A stretch of DNA of 64,000 bases, taken from assembly GCF_902459465.1 (NCBI RefSeq), contig NC_047066.1, positions 12,899,047-12,963,046 on the forward strand, written 5' to 3'. Below are positions 43,101 to 55,900 of this stretch, in pieces. The first letter of the stretch is position 1. Every line of letters starts with the position of its first letter. The notes under the pieces were generated by a model. The model made no database searches, was not told the origin of the DNA, and was given only the letters and a program-made list of their open reading frames with translations. A program made the translations under genes and the position numbers. This stretch comes from Asterias rubens. Its lineage: Eukaryota; Echinodermata; Asteroidea; Forcipulatida; Asteriidae.

Positions 43101-43516
43101 CAGTCCTCTTTGTCAGAATCTTGTGGTCCACTGTATCAAACGCGGCCGAGAGGTCTAGTAAGAAGATCACGGTTTGCTGATTGTGGAGACACTTCATTAT
43201 ACCATCCTTCATGATAAGTAGGGCGCTCTCGGAATGTGGAAGATGGAGAGTTTTGAATTACGATTATCGCAACCCCTACAAACTAGTGTTATTTCATAGA
43301 GCTAGGAACAGTTGTTATTTAGTGTTCTGTTGCTGTGTCTGTTGTTGCATAAAAAGTATTTACAACATTTAATTATATAATATAAATACCACCATTACTT
43401 TTCGCTGGGGGTTTTGCCAATTTTGCCTCATCATCAGCTGCCTTTGCCTTCCTGGAACGATCAACTTCCCTCCTATGTTTAGCAAAAATATCGGTGATCA
43501 ATCGCTGGCCCGACAT
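40117..43516 (-). CDS. POLD4: POLD4, DNA polymerase delta subunit 4 (p12), complete, four exons
   Basis: Smallest subunit of DNA polymerase delta, stabilising the holoenzyme and contacting PCNA in the nucleus. Minus exons: 43516-43399, 41822-41712 (or from 41807), 40706-40595 and 40141-40117. Phases agree at all introns. The product is 121 residues (116 with the inner acceptor) against 107 in human. The start MSGQRLITDIFAKHRR keeps the conserved RLITD of the p12 PCNA-binding box. The core is LSVLQQFDLCWTFGPTIGITRLERW (over exons 2-3), followed by PPDLIRQIIQRNP and the conserved tail LWHNYPL. The last exon codes only eight residues. Two acceptors 15 bp apart before exon 2 are both in phase. 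Intron 1 contains a LINE in the same orientation. The start lies 400 bp from TBL2, head to head. Confidence 0.94.
40386..40558. mobile_element. Foldback element in POLD4 intron 3
   Basis: GGGCCCAGTTTCAGGAAGCT at the left and CTCATGATATTGGGCCCTG at the right. Decayed member of the family at 37508-37757. Confidence 0.65.
40766..40922. mobile_element. Foldback MITE family G in POLD4 intron 2
   Basis: TACGCCTCTCTTAATACTTA and TATTAAGAGAGGCGTA are inverted ends. TGACGTCATAA and GGCTATATGGGCGCAC lie inside. A second copy in the other orientation is at 46635-46805. Confidence 0.83.
40925..41300 (+). repeat. SINE with tRNA-like head and CR1/L2-like tail
   Basis: The head has GTGGCAGCGAATAAGAGCAC (A-box region) and GGGTTTGAATCCCGGTCATG (B-box), then CACTTGTGTCCCTGAGCAAG. 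The 3' end has CAGCGCCTTGAGTACC, GTGCGCTATATAACACTTCG and ATTATT-type repeats, the same tail as CR1/L2 LINEs, which would let it borrow LINE machinery. It abuts the family G element at 40922. Confidence 0.75.
41905..43237 (-). mobile_element. 5'-truncated CR1/L2-type LINE in POLD4 intron 1
   Basis: Reverse transcriptase fragments in different frames on the minus strand. They include HSESALL, FLLDLSAAFDTVDHKILTK and FGLPQGSIVGP (43237-42919), YADDIQLYLKFD and LFKLNDNKTEI (42883-42518), LSRLDYGNALLLG and LHWLPVKQRFQYKTL (42624-42157), and APKLWNSLPPSLR (42232-42011). At least two frameshifts separate them. It starts abruptly within reverse transcriptase and lacks endonuclease. Related to but distinct from the LINE at 4992-9031. 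Confidence 0.9.
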
Positions 43517-43916
43517 GGTAAAGAATGAACGTGGAAAACTGAAGAAAATGACTGGTTTTCTTGCGATCGCTCGTGATTTAAAGATCCACACAATAGCATG
43601 TGTCAACTTGTTTACAGCAGACGCTCCCCGTTCTATTTTTAGCACAATTTCTTCAACTTGTCCAAGTCTCCCCCTTGTAAAATTGCATCGATTCCTCGTT
43701 AGTCTTGCTTCCAAGACGCTGTATTATAGCAGTGAAATTAGCAACAGCGTACTCTGGTAGGCAATTTTATTTTTCACCTGACAATGCAGTAGAAACGTTT
43801 TGGAAGTAAGACTAGTTGACCTCACACGTTGCAAAAATATTCAGGTCAACCGTATTCCCATTCATGCATGCAGGACCGTTACATTTGCTAGGAAAGCCGC
43901 GGCGGGAACCTACAAA
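43517..43916. promoter_or_regulatory. Probable bidirectional promoter of POLD4 and TBL2
   Basis: 400 bp separate the two divergent start codons. GGCGGGAA at 43901-43908 matches the E2F-type consensus, fitting a replication gene. CCGCGG (43897-43902) and GCGATCGC (43563-43570) are local GC-rich palindromes. No TATA box was identified. Promoter function is inferred from arrangement. Confidence 0.6.
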
Positions 43917-46900
43917 ATGTCTGGAAATGGAATCAAAGATGGGATGGCAGAAGGGCAAGAATCAGAAACATTTTTCTCAGCAATAGTAGTGACTTTGTCG
44001 TTAGCTACGGTGATTGGTTTGTTGATGCTCGTGTGTGGTTTTGGGACAAGTGGCAGCAGTCAAGGAAACGCCGAATCAGAAGACATCAGCAATGGTAACG
44101 TACCCAAAAAACGCAGTGATACTTTTTTTAAATAGTACAAATTACTGAGCTTCGTCTTTGGTCATTGACACTTTTTCAGACGCCCACTTTTTTTGGAGAG
44201 ATATCCGTATCCTGCCACCACTTTATCATCTATTATTTTTGGATAACTTTCCGTATGGCGCCACCACTTTTTCACTCATTTTTACAAAAAGGGATATATC
44301 AATCAGGTAAATTAGATACATATTATATTATTTTATTTCGAATGAAAAAGTGGTGGCGCCATACGGAAACTTTTCCATGGAGGTACATACTGCGACTGTA
44401 ACAATAGCTAAAATTATTAACTCGACCAGAGTTTGATTTACAATGACCAGATTCGCAATGATGAGTTGAACAAGCCAGTGAAGATCTTTTTCATTTAGTT
44501 TATGGGCGATTCCGCGGTTACATGCGTTACGCTTTTTAGCATCCTCCATCCTTCTCCATTCTCTGGCTGCAAGACTACTTTGATTTTAGTGTTCATCTTT
44601 TGTATTTTAAAACCTGAATATCTAGGCTAGATCCCCATGTTCACACAAAAGTGAAAGATCAACTGGTTTAGCTGAGAGAGCTCTGCGAAAAACAGTAACA
44701 CAAGGAAAGACCAAAAAAATACAGAACTTCATTTCAACTTTGTCCTAAAACTAACCAGTCGGCTACAAATTTGTTTATATTCATCTTCCTATACTGTGCA
44801 GAAACCTCCTCTGGAGTATACTCGCACATTGTCATCAGGTACATTGCTAAGGTTTATTATACCAGAATAATTACAATAATCCAAGTGTAACTTTTTTAGT
44901 AAAATTGCAAGATAGTCGGTAACACGCGGTACGGTAACACTCGTTACAATTTTTCCAATCTACATGTTTGTTTATATGTTATTTCAATTGTTGAGTTACA
45001 AATTCTCAAAAAAATATCAACCAATATCAGTTGCACATCATTATCATATTTAAAGAGCAAAACATTTTTCTTAACGTTTTGCTCTACATATCACAAAGTT
45101 TAAGGTAACATGCGTTACGGTAACACGCAGTACGGTAACACGCGTTACAATTTGTCTTGCTACATTATTGATGTTATTTCAATTGTCGAGTTACAATTTC
45201 TCAAATTTATCAACCAATATCAGTTGCACATTATATTTGAAGAGCAAAAAAGTAGCTACAGACCTTTTTATTCATTTATTCTTTAGTTGCTCTCGTGTAC
45301 ATATATCCCAAAACTTGTAGTGCATGCAATTGTTTACTATCACGGGTTCTCCAGTTTCCTAATAATATGACCCCTAAAAAATAATGTTTTGTCATCTTTA
45401 GGACTTGCCAACATCTAATTCCTTCAAGCAGGGGGCATCCCTAAACACTAAAGTAATTTTTTTCACTTAATACTTGCATTACTTCACCACAGAAATAATC
45501 CCAATCATTAACCACAAAAAACAACTCCCCACGCTTAGAATCATTAATTTAACCCCGCCCCCCCCCCCCCCCCCCATTCAATCGACATGTCCTTTGCTAT
45601 GGGATGTTGAAAAGTTCCACTTCATTCACATTGTGCTTGCCTACCAGGCCATGGAACGTGGCTGGCATATTTTAGTTTTTAAACTGTGTGCTGTGCCCAT
45701 CTGACCCTTGTATACAGTGTATTGGGCTTGGTAACACACGTTACACTGGTAACACACATTACATGGTAACACGCGTTACAGTTTTCGGAGGCTCATTGTG
45801 AAGCGGTGGTTAAGAATTCACTGTTTTTACATGAGCCCTTATTAGTAGGAGGAAAATTGAAAGTTGCAGCATTTGAAACCAGGTTGTTTAGTAATTATAT
45901 TTAAAAGGGTGTGTTTTAGTAACACGCGTTATGCTCTCTGACATGTCTGAGAGTACCTCAAACCAAGTGTTGACACACACAAGTGTACATTGAGTTGTAT
46001 TGAAATTTAACATATTTTTTCTGAAAGAATACTGCCCATACTTGCTCTCATTTATACTTTTTTTAAAGAAAATTGATACTAGCTATAAAAATAGGCCAAA
46101 TTGATAAAACCATAAAAAACATTACTTTTTTTCCCACCAAAGCATGCAAAGTGTACTATTGGAAAAGTAATTTTTGTCACAGTTAACAATCCCCCCCCCA
46201 AAAAAAAAAAAAATCCCCTGACACTTGGACATGTTTGGAATGATATAAAGATAAAAATTCAATTCTGGGAGCAATTTCATTTATCTAAGAAAATTCCACC
46301 TGTTCATGGAATCGCCCTGTGAGTGGTGATGAGTGTACTGCAAGCTCATGAAAGAGATTTGAAAGATACATGTAGTTACCACAACAATGACAGTAAACAC
46401 CGGGCTTGTCCCATTCTGAGGTTACAAGCCCAACGCTAAAACCTCAGGTCCGGCCTGTGGTCCAATGTTTATTTTGAGCCCTGATCAAGATAGTAGGGTG
46501 TACTGTTTGGTGAGGAGCTATACATGTAGGAGGAGGTTCCAGTCTGCATTCAGCATGTTCAGGCATAAAAATAATAACAATACTCAAGTACTCAATACTC
46601 AAGTAAGGCGGGAGATGGTACAACATTCATTGTTATACACCTCTCTTAATATTTATGCATGAGGTACGTCACAATGCTTACCCAAAACGAGGCGATGGGC
46701 GCAGCCACTGCAAGTGATGGGGGAAGTGCGCCCATAGCCTCATTAGCAGGCGGCCATTTTGGATAAGAATTATGACGTCATGCATAAGTATTTAAGAGAG
46801 GCGTATACCTCGGTAACAAACTGTGAAGTTTGATTGGTCGAGACCCAATCATGCGACGCGCAACAAAAACGCATGTTACATGGCTTGGCGGGCCGGGCCG

Positions 46901-49900
46901 ATATCATGAAAAGTGATGTACACTGGTGTACATCACCTTGATCGTTCCCAGCGTTGGTCGATTTCCAGCGCCGTGTACGAAACAACCGCGGGATTGAGGG
47001 AACTGTGTCTTGTTCGTCTGCTTATTAACATTGAATAGTCCGTCGTGATAATTTTTGAAGATGACAACAGAACTTCGAGAAGAGGAATAACAATTATACA
47101 AAGTTATAGCAAAACAATTGTACACCCTCGAGGGTAAATGGCACCCTCGGCTTCGTCACGGCTTCCATTTTCCCCCTCGAGTGTACAAAACGCCATGAAC
47201 TCCGTCACAACGTGCAACAATGGGAGACTTTCTGGGACGATAGAGGGCAGCAGACTTACCGGGTAAATCCATTGTTCTCAGAATTATGCGCATGTTCAGA
47301 ACTACGTAAACAATGGGAATTTACCCGGTATGTCTGCTGCCGCCTAGCGTTGGAAAGTCTCCTATTGTATTTAAATGTTCCGCCCCACCTTGTAAATCGT
47401 CCCAACTATACGTACATTAGTTGGGACCGGTCCCAACTTGAGTGTTAAAGTGGGGTACCAGCGCGTTGCAGGGTACCAGGGTTGTTTTCTGCTGCTGTGT
47501 GTGTGATGTGACAGATTCATAATATAGAGATGCATAAGAACTAAGGGCGCACTGGCCTATATACGCGCCCGGGCATGCGCGCAGGCGGCCATTTTCTAAG
47601 TTGACAAAATTGGCATCCCACAGCGTTTGTTTTTGCGGCCATTTTGTAAGTTGAACAAAACAGCATCGCGTAGCGTTCAATAAACACAAACTCCAATGTG
47701 TGTTTCATATTCAACGCGCGTACATAATGGCGCACGCATGACTCCTTGCGGTCCCGTCTCCTTTGTGCAAGAAGTATCGCCCTCTAGTTCTTGTACATGT
47801 ATATAACTCTATGGACAGATCACACAGTGTGGGCATTGGTGCACGTGGTAGACTGCCTCATGGTGTGAGCTACATGTAGTTTTGAACTCAAGTTGGTAAT
47901 TGTTTAGTAGTTTAAGGGACGGTACTTTTGTGGCTGGAGCGTGGCGGTGCGCAGTAGAAGGGTTTGAGTGGGTAAATTAATTATTCTCAAGAAATTCTTA
48001 ATATAGTTTTATGTTGAAAATTACAGTGTTACGCGTTTGAGCCTACATTGTACTTGTACAAATAGAGATGAACTTGTGGGCATCAAACAAATAAACATGC
48101 CTACATATGTACATGTACGTGTAGGGGCCAAGACTAACGTCCGTCGATGTCGGTTTTTTCCCATAACCGTTATATCGAAAATTTAATATCGAGTATACTC
48201 GATATATCGAGTATTTCCCGCGCGCAAGATGGAAGCCTAAAAACAGCACTTGGTACACTCATGGAGGTAGACATATATATACCATAGACTGACAGTTTAA
48301 TAGGGTTACATTTCAACCTGTTTTTGTCTGATCCCCCGAACATGTTTGTAGTCCAAACAATTTCAGATTGCGTAGTCCCGCCCCGATTATTTCTGGTTTT
48401 ACAACAAAGTATGATCGCCGCTACCGCTGGCTTGGCCAATTGGTGAACGCTCACCACAATTCTCGATTCGTGATTGGCCATGATTGGCCGTCTCAAAATG
48501 ACACAGAGCCTTTGTGAGTTGCGTGACTCGCCGACATTAAGGTGTCAGTTGCCGATGCATTGACGTAGAAGTGTCAATCAAGTTGTCCGACGGGCGCGCG
48601 GACTACCTTTACGGTTGAAAATGGTTGAGATAATCATCGAAAAAAAATCACTAGAAAGTCCCGCAAAACACAGACCTACCACTCAGCGATCACAATATAC
48701 AACGCACGCAGCATGCAGTCACATAGTCTCCAATAAAGGCTCGTAGTCTTTTTACTTTGCATTCTATAACAAAGGCAAGAAACATTGAATGCTAGAACGC
48801 CCTCTATTGTCGAATAACGCAGTGCATCACGCGATACCGCCTTGACCAAAGACTGCATGTCTCTGCGCATGCTTGGGCAAACGGGTTTTCCCCCCGAATT
48901 GCAATAACCATACACGCTGGTGTACGCACGCAATAGCCGCCGACAGCGTGGTCTGCGAAGCATATAGTTCCTCGGAAATGTTAGCTTGTTTACCGAAAAC
49001 AACACAACGTGTAGGCTTTATTTGACCAAAATGACGCCATTACGATACCTTGGATTGATAGAAAGATTATTTTACTGTATAACGTAAGATTGTTTTGTTT
49101 TGTCTTGTTGATTCGGGGAAGTTTTTGCGGGGTATTTTTGCAAAGTCAATAATGCTGTGATGAAGACGCATTGATTTTGATCACATGCACAATGGGAAGT
49201 TGCATCTTAAACAGCCGATAGACTGGGGCAGCAGCTGCGGTTTCTTTTGGTCGTGAACTTCTGCGGCGGGCCGACGGCTGATGGCGAAAACACAAAGAAC
49301 ATGCAGACATACTTGGTTGTAAAACGTATTTTATTTAATAGGGCAACTCAAAATGATGAAACTACATAACGACGACGGCTTTTCTAATACTCAAACACAG
49401 ATTTCTTTTAAATAATCGGACACTCTTTTGGTATTTTCGATATCATTTTAGGAACATCGAAATTTTCGATATATATCGAAAATCCGATATTACGATATGA
49501 TTATAAAAGTGACATCGGCGATTTCGATGTCAAAAAAATATCGAGTTTTTGAGTATTTTCGATATATCGACGGACGTTAGCCAAGATAACTTGAACAAGC
49601 GAGGTCAAGTTATTTCTACAGTTGGGACTGGGGGTCCCAACTAGAGTAATGACTGTCCCAACTGTAACAATGACTGTCCCAACTATAGGGCCTAGTTGAG
49701 ACGATTATCAAGTTGGGACGGAACATACATATGTACAAACTGTACCGCCATGACCACATTCCAGTTGTTTTGTTTAGCGCTGTAAGGTCAAAAACACACT
49801 GGTGGGCATTTCCAAGCCAAAGTGGACACAACTCAGAAAGAAAACATTGTCCACTCTCATTGAGGTACTCTTGACCACTTGGCCCTGGCTGTCTTTAAAG

Positions 49901-52900
49901 GAACACGTGGCCTTGGAACAGACAAGTTGGTCTTTGAAAAGCGTTTGTAACTGTTTGTTATAAAATGCGTTTATGATTAGAAAGATATTTTTAAAGTAGA
50001 ATATAATGATCAACACAAATTTTCCTCGAAATTGCGTAGTTTTTCTTTTACCTCGTCGACTAACACAGTCGGCCATTTATGGGAGTCAAGTTTTTTACTC
50101 CCATAAATGGCCGACCGTGTTAGTTCGCAAAGTGAAAGGAAAACCACGTAATTTCAAGGAAAATTTGTGTGGATCATTATATTCTACTTTTAAAATATCT
50201 TTTCAATCATGCATTCTACAACAAACGGTTACAAACGCTTTTCAAAGACCAACTAGATCGATCCAAGGCAACGTGTTTCTAAAACCTAATGGTCTGATAT
50301 GTCTGAAAGAACAATAGTTACTGCTGTTCAAAACAGTAAAGAAAGAAGAACAAAGGCAGAAGTACTTACTGTATACCAGCAGAAAATAAGGGCAGATCCT
50401 TGGAAGAAATTTTCATTCCGAAACCAACCTGTAAAAATCAAATTGTGCCTACACGTTTCTTCACACTTGTTTTAGAAGTTGCTTTTAAAACAGTTTCATT
50501 TATTAAAAATTAATTTGTTCGGATAGTGTATAATAATGTATTTTCCAGTTGGGAAAACTGAAAAAAACTTAAGATTTTTTACAAACGGGCCCAATGTTTT
50601 CAGTATATAAGCAGTTTCCATATAGGGTAAACTGGGGTAAAAACGCCCGTTTTTTTCCGCTACATATCTCCTCTAATGTGTGCAAATATAAACTTATTGT
50701 AATCATGCTGATCAGGGGAAATTGTCCACCCTTTTGGGAAGGAAGTTTGGCGGGTGTTTTTACCCGGGTCACGGGGTAAAAACGCCCGCCCACATTTTGT
50801 ATGTCAAAAGATGATTTTACAAGAGATTTTCACATAGTATTTAATACTCAGGGGAAACTATATAAAATACAAACAACTTTTCAAACACAGAAGATGATTA
50901 TCTACAAACTTTATCGATTGTAACAGTTATTCTTATGTAGCTTTGAAGTCAAACATTTGCGTACATAATTTGCACACAACAAATTTGTAGGCTTATGACT
51001 GACCAACATTGCTCAGCTAAAATAATAACACCGATACATTGTACATGTAGCTCCAGCTTAGGGTCTACTGGTCCAGGGACATTACCCCCTAAAGCTCATG
51101 GTCACTGAAATACCTCCAATAATCAAGGGAGACTAATTTCATTTTGAAGCTAGACCTGTTTTGTTGTTACTTCTGCGATATTGACCACCAACTCACCTTG
51201 GTGCTGACTTTGAACGCGTCTGACTCAGTTTGTGTTCTTATTTTGTCTTTAAAGAATCCTCTATTGGTACAATGACACTCACACACACAAACAATTTGTT
51301 CTACCTAAAACTGATGGGTCTACCCTACATGTATTCAAATTAGATGATTTAAATATTAAAAAAATAAAAAATAAAGAAGTGTATACAAAATAAATAGATT
51401 TGACCCTTGAGCATGACCTCTGTTTCATCTCTTATGGTATTGGCGAGTTTGGGGCAATTTCAAAGGGCAGGCCCATTGCTCAAAATCTAGAAAAGAATAA
51501 TGTTTGTATAGATAATTAACAGAATCCACTTTCAAAATTGATTTTAAGCCTGATTTTTTAGGGGGGATCCACTTAAGCCTTCAAAACTTCACAAATCTAC
51601 TGATATGAGGGACTTTTTGAGATTTTTAACCCCCTTTTGCCCACATGAAATGTCAGTTTGCTTGTGCTAAGATTTTCATATTAGGTCAGTGTCTAGGTAC
51701 ATGTATCTGAGTGTTCCAACTAAGAAAAGTCATTTAAAAACTTCATTTGATGTTTGGCATGGGTAGGAATAGACCAATACAAATCCAGTATTGAACGCTC
51801 TGTAATTGATCAAACCTGAACAATAAATCGTCAAAAATACATTGTTATTCTAAACATAGTGGACTTCCAGTAGCTAAAAGTTACTCACCCCAAAGAATAC
51901 AGCTGAAGAAAGTTCTAACCTTGAGGCTGCAATCGCTTTTTACATCAAAGATGCTACCGGGCGTTTTTGCCCCGAGGCCTCTGATTTTGCTTGGGGTAAA
52001 AACGCCCACTCCAAAAACATTACTGAGCAATTCTTTATAAAAAATTCTAGAATTTTGATGATGTTGTATTGTGTAATTAACCCTTGTCAATACATGTATA
52101 TATCAACCAAAAAATAGAAAAAATTGAACGTTTTGTTCCTTTATAAAATCATGTGAAGTACTACAGGCCAAAGCTACGATGGTCAATTTGTTAAACTTTT
52201 TTTTGAAAATTGTTTTCAACTTCACCTACATACCCTTAATATATGACAATGAATTAAATTTTTTGTATTATTAGTTTTTATACAAGGGCTACTCAATAGA
52301 AATAAATCCCATTTAATAATACATCTTGTAATTTTTTAGTAACGGTAGAAACATGTCAGGTGGGCGTTTTTACCCCATGGGCGTTTTTACCTCAGTTTAC
52401 CCTAAGTCGTTACATTTTATATCCATGGAATGCACAAGAAATATCCATCAAACTTTAACCATAATGACCATAAGTAGGATTTGAAACTTTGCATGGTGGA
52501 AAAACGATATAGAAAGGTTTGCGGTAACACCATGTAATGACTATCTCTAATGAGTTGGGGTGGTTCTGAAAAGAACCGTTGGTTTCAACTCGACGGTTGG
52601 TTTCGTAATGACCATCTTCTACTTTTCCTTGCATCGCTTACGCATACATGTACATGTGTGTGTACCTCCCCTGTACTTTAGATTGGTGTAGCACGAGATT
52701 CCAAAATATACATTTTTTAATATTTAGGCCAGTGTAGATTGTGGAATAAACTTTTCACCCGTAAATAAATCATTTCTGCATTTGGAAAACATTGTCCACT
52801 TATTGAGGTACATGTACTCATGACCACTTGACCCACTCGCCCTGGTTGTTTTTAACTTGGGTCTGACAAGAAAGAACAATAGTTACATGTACTGCCGTTC

Positions 52901-55900
52901 AAAACAGTAGAGAAAGAAGAAAAAAAGCACAAGTACCAGCAAATGAATGATCCCCCTTCTACTTCTTTGCCAGCAGAAAAGACAAACAACAAATCCAAGA
53001 AGGCGAAGGGCAACCAGCCGGGGAAACGACAGCAGAAGCAGCAGGTCAAGCGTGGGGGCCAGAGCACCTTTAGCCACCCCCTTCTTGCCTCCACCCTGAA
53101 GGAACACAGTAGCAACGTGCTGGACTTGGACTTCAGTATGAATGGAAAATACCTTGCCTCATGTGCAGAAGGTAAGTCTACGTGTAATCAAAGGTGTTTT
53201 CTTTTTGTATTACCATTGAAACCAAGAAATGACAGGTCCAGTTGTAATACACACTTGGTGTGTTCAATTAGCTTCCCCGGGTCGGTGCATGACGTTACCT
53301 CAAGGGGGCGAGTGTGATCGTTTGATTAGCTCTTTGTCGGGGGCTCACCCGAATGAGCACCGTGGGGTCGATACAGGGAAGATAATCGAACGCACCCACT
53401 GAAGAGGGAGAAGATTGTTGATGTGATTGGAGAAGATTGTTGATGTGATTAATAGTCCCTTCCTTGGAGTCAATGCAAGGGACAACGCGACAAACAGGGC
53501 CATGTGGAGGAGAGCCATAGAGAGAAAGCAGGCCAACTCAGAACAGACTGGACAGCAGCCTTACAACTGACATGATGATGTGGTTATTACGTGACATTTG
53601 AAACACTCCCCTTAAATGCAGGGGGGGGGGCAATTTTGAGGCCTACACCCACCCTCCTCGCGTCTTCACCTTTCTTCACCTGGGCCAATATTACAAACCT
53701 TCCAACTGTACCTATTTTCTATGGAACATCCCTAATCTTGGAGAATAAGAAATAGAGAAACTCCCTAATTCTGAAAATCTTGTAAAAATACTAAATTCAC
53801 CCGAAAAATAAGAGAATTCGGTAAAGAAACTTTCCTTCTTAATATCTTGCATTATATGGCAGTGATCTTAATTTTCTGGATCTTACATAGATGCCAAAAT
53901 CCTTGAAATATTTTGTTACATGCCCATTTGTGCATCAGTATTCATAGACTGAGATACATGTATTGGTGCCTAGACACAGATATCTGGCCCGATGTCCCTG
54001 TTTCTGACTTTGCTTTGTTTGCAGGTACATGTACATGTATGCCATTAATTATAAATATTACCCATTTGCCCATTTTGGCTTGTTTCTCCATACTTATATA
54101 AAAGACAAACGACTAATTTAATATAGCTTGACAGCATCAGAAATGTTGTTTTGAATTGAACTTAAATTGAAATTGATATTCTATCAACCACGGTGTCAAT
54201 ATGTAAACATTTCCCCTTTTCCAATATCAATAATTTGGTGTTTTTGTTTGCTTTTTTCTTTTCAGATCGTACAGTTCGAGTGTGGAGCGTCAAGGAGTTT
54301 AAGGATAAAGTACACAAGTATGTTTTGAACAACTCGCTGCACAATGTTTGTGGTGTATAGCTCTATTTGAACCCACATTAGGCTATTCATAGTGATTTCA
54401 AAACTTTTTAACTTTTTAAATCGTTGTCGAATGAAGCTTTAGGTAATAATAATAATAACAAATTCTTATTCATAAATACCTCAGACAGTTTTGTTATTCC
54501 TATTGGTGGAGAGCGCGTCACGTTGATGTGTATAAACCTTTGTTTATGACCAGTAAAAAGTGTTGAAACATGGGTGTGACACGCGAGCTTGCACCTGTGC
54601 TTATAAGACTGTTTCTTCATTCCTATCGGTCGAGAGCAATGGCTGGGACAGTTGTGCCACATCACGCGATACGCGCGACGCGCACAGCGTTCCCTTATAA
54701 GGAGTTGTTTACAAGAGGGCCTTCTAGTTTCACAGCTGGAGGGGTGTTGTGCTGAAAGAAATCATTTAACAATTATAATTTTTTATAACCAAAAAGTGTT
54801 GATGTTTTTTTACCGAAAAGGTATTTATGAATGGGAATCAAAGTTTGTTGAATCAGTTTTTAACTCGTGGTATAAACGCGCCGAGGCCTGGTTCTTGATA
54901 ATTTACCTCGAATTCGTCTAGGTAAAATTATCAAGAACCAGGCCTCGTTGGGTTTTAACCACTAGTTGAAAACCTCTTCACCACACATTGATTCCCTAAT
55001 TATAGCACATTTCACAATAAACTGTATCAATGCACTTTACACATCAGTGCCCTGGTCATTGGGCCAATAACATCCCTTTATTATTTCTAATGACAGCTCC
55101 CTGCTGGGGAGTATACGGCCCTTAAGCTGCCGTTGCGCTCCGAAGGCCTTTTCATTCACAAATCAACATGTGCCCTTGCAGTAAGCTTGGGCGATATCGA
55201 TTTATTTTATTCACGATATATCGCCGACAATATATCGCGATATTCGATATAATCGCGATTAATTAAATTTGTCTTCAAACTCCAAGTAAAAGTTGTAGAA
55301 GAGACAGTCATAGCATAAAAGAGGTGTTCTACTGACCTATTCTTCTGGTTTTACTCCAAACCCATGGGGTGCAAGATGTCTTAGCTTGCAACATCGCGAT
55401 ATTTAATCGATATCCCGATATATCGCGATCGCGATATATTGCGATATATCGCGATATCCATCCGATATCGAAATCGTTTCCAAATTAATATCGAGATATT
55501 CGATAATATCGTGATATCGCCCAAGCTTACCTTGCAGGTACCCATTTATACCCCTGGGTGAAGAGAAGCATTTGTAGTAAACTACATGTATCTTGGTCAA
55601 GATCACACGCCCTTTTGTTCTTAATGTACAGTTGTGTCATTAACATGTACTGTCAATGCACAAGCACTCACCCTCCCCCTTACTTTTTGATAAAGATGCT
55701 TCTCTTTTTGTCGGGACAGGTAAGTTCATGTACAGATACAGATACAGTTAGTACAGTAGCTTAGGTAATGATCTTTCAGCCACTGCAAACAAGTTCAAAG
55801 ACGTGCATATTAACATGTACCCTCCTTGACTGACTTTGGGTGCACGCTTTTTAACTGGGCCGGATTTCACAAAGAGCTTAATCACAGTGTCTAAGTGAAG

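Noticed and set aside
43373..43714. 113-codon minus frame read as a longer POLD4 start
   Set aside because: The upstream part lacks similarity to POLD4; the internal ATG at 43516 gives the conserved N-terminus RLITD at the usual distance from the start.
47212..47448. Plus-strand frame (78 codons) as an extra TBL2 exon
   Set aside because: It is translated through a foldback element and has no acceptor or donor in the needed phase.
48170..49005. Transposase remains on the minus strand of the hAT-like element
   Set aside because: Short frames show no BED finger, DDE region or hAT dimerisation motif.
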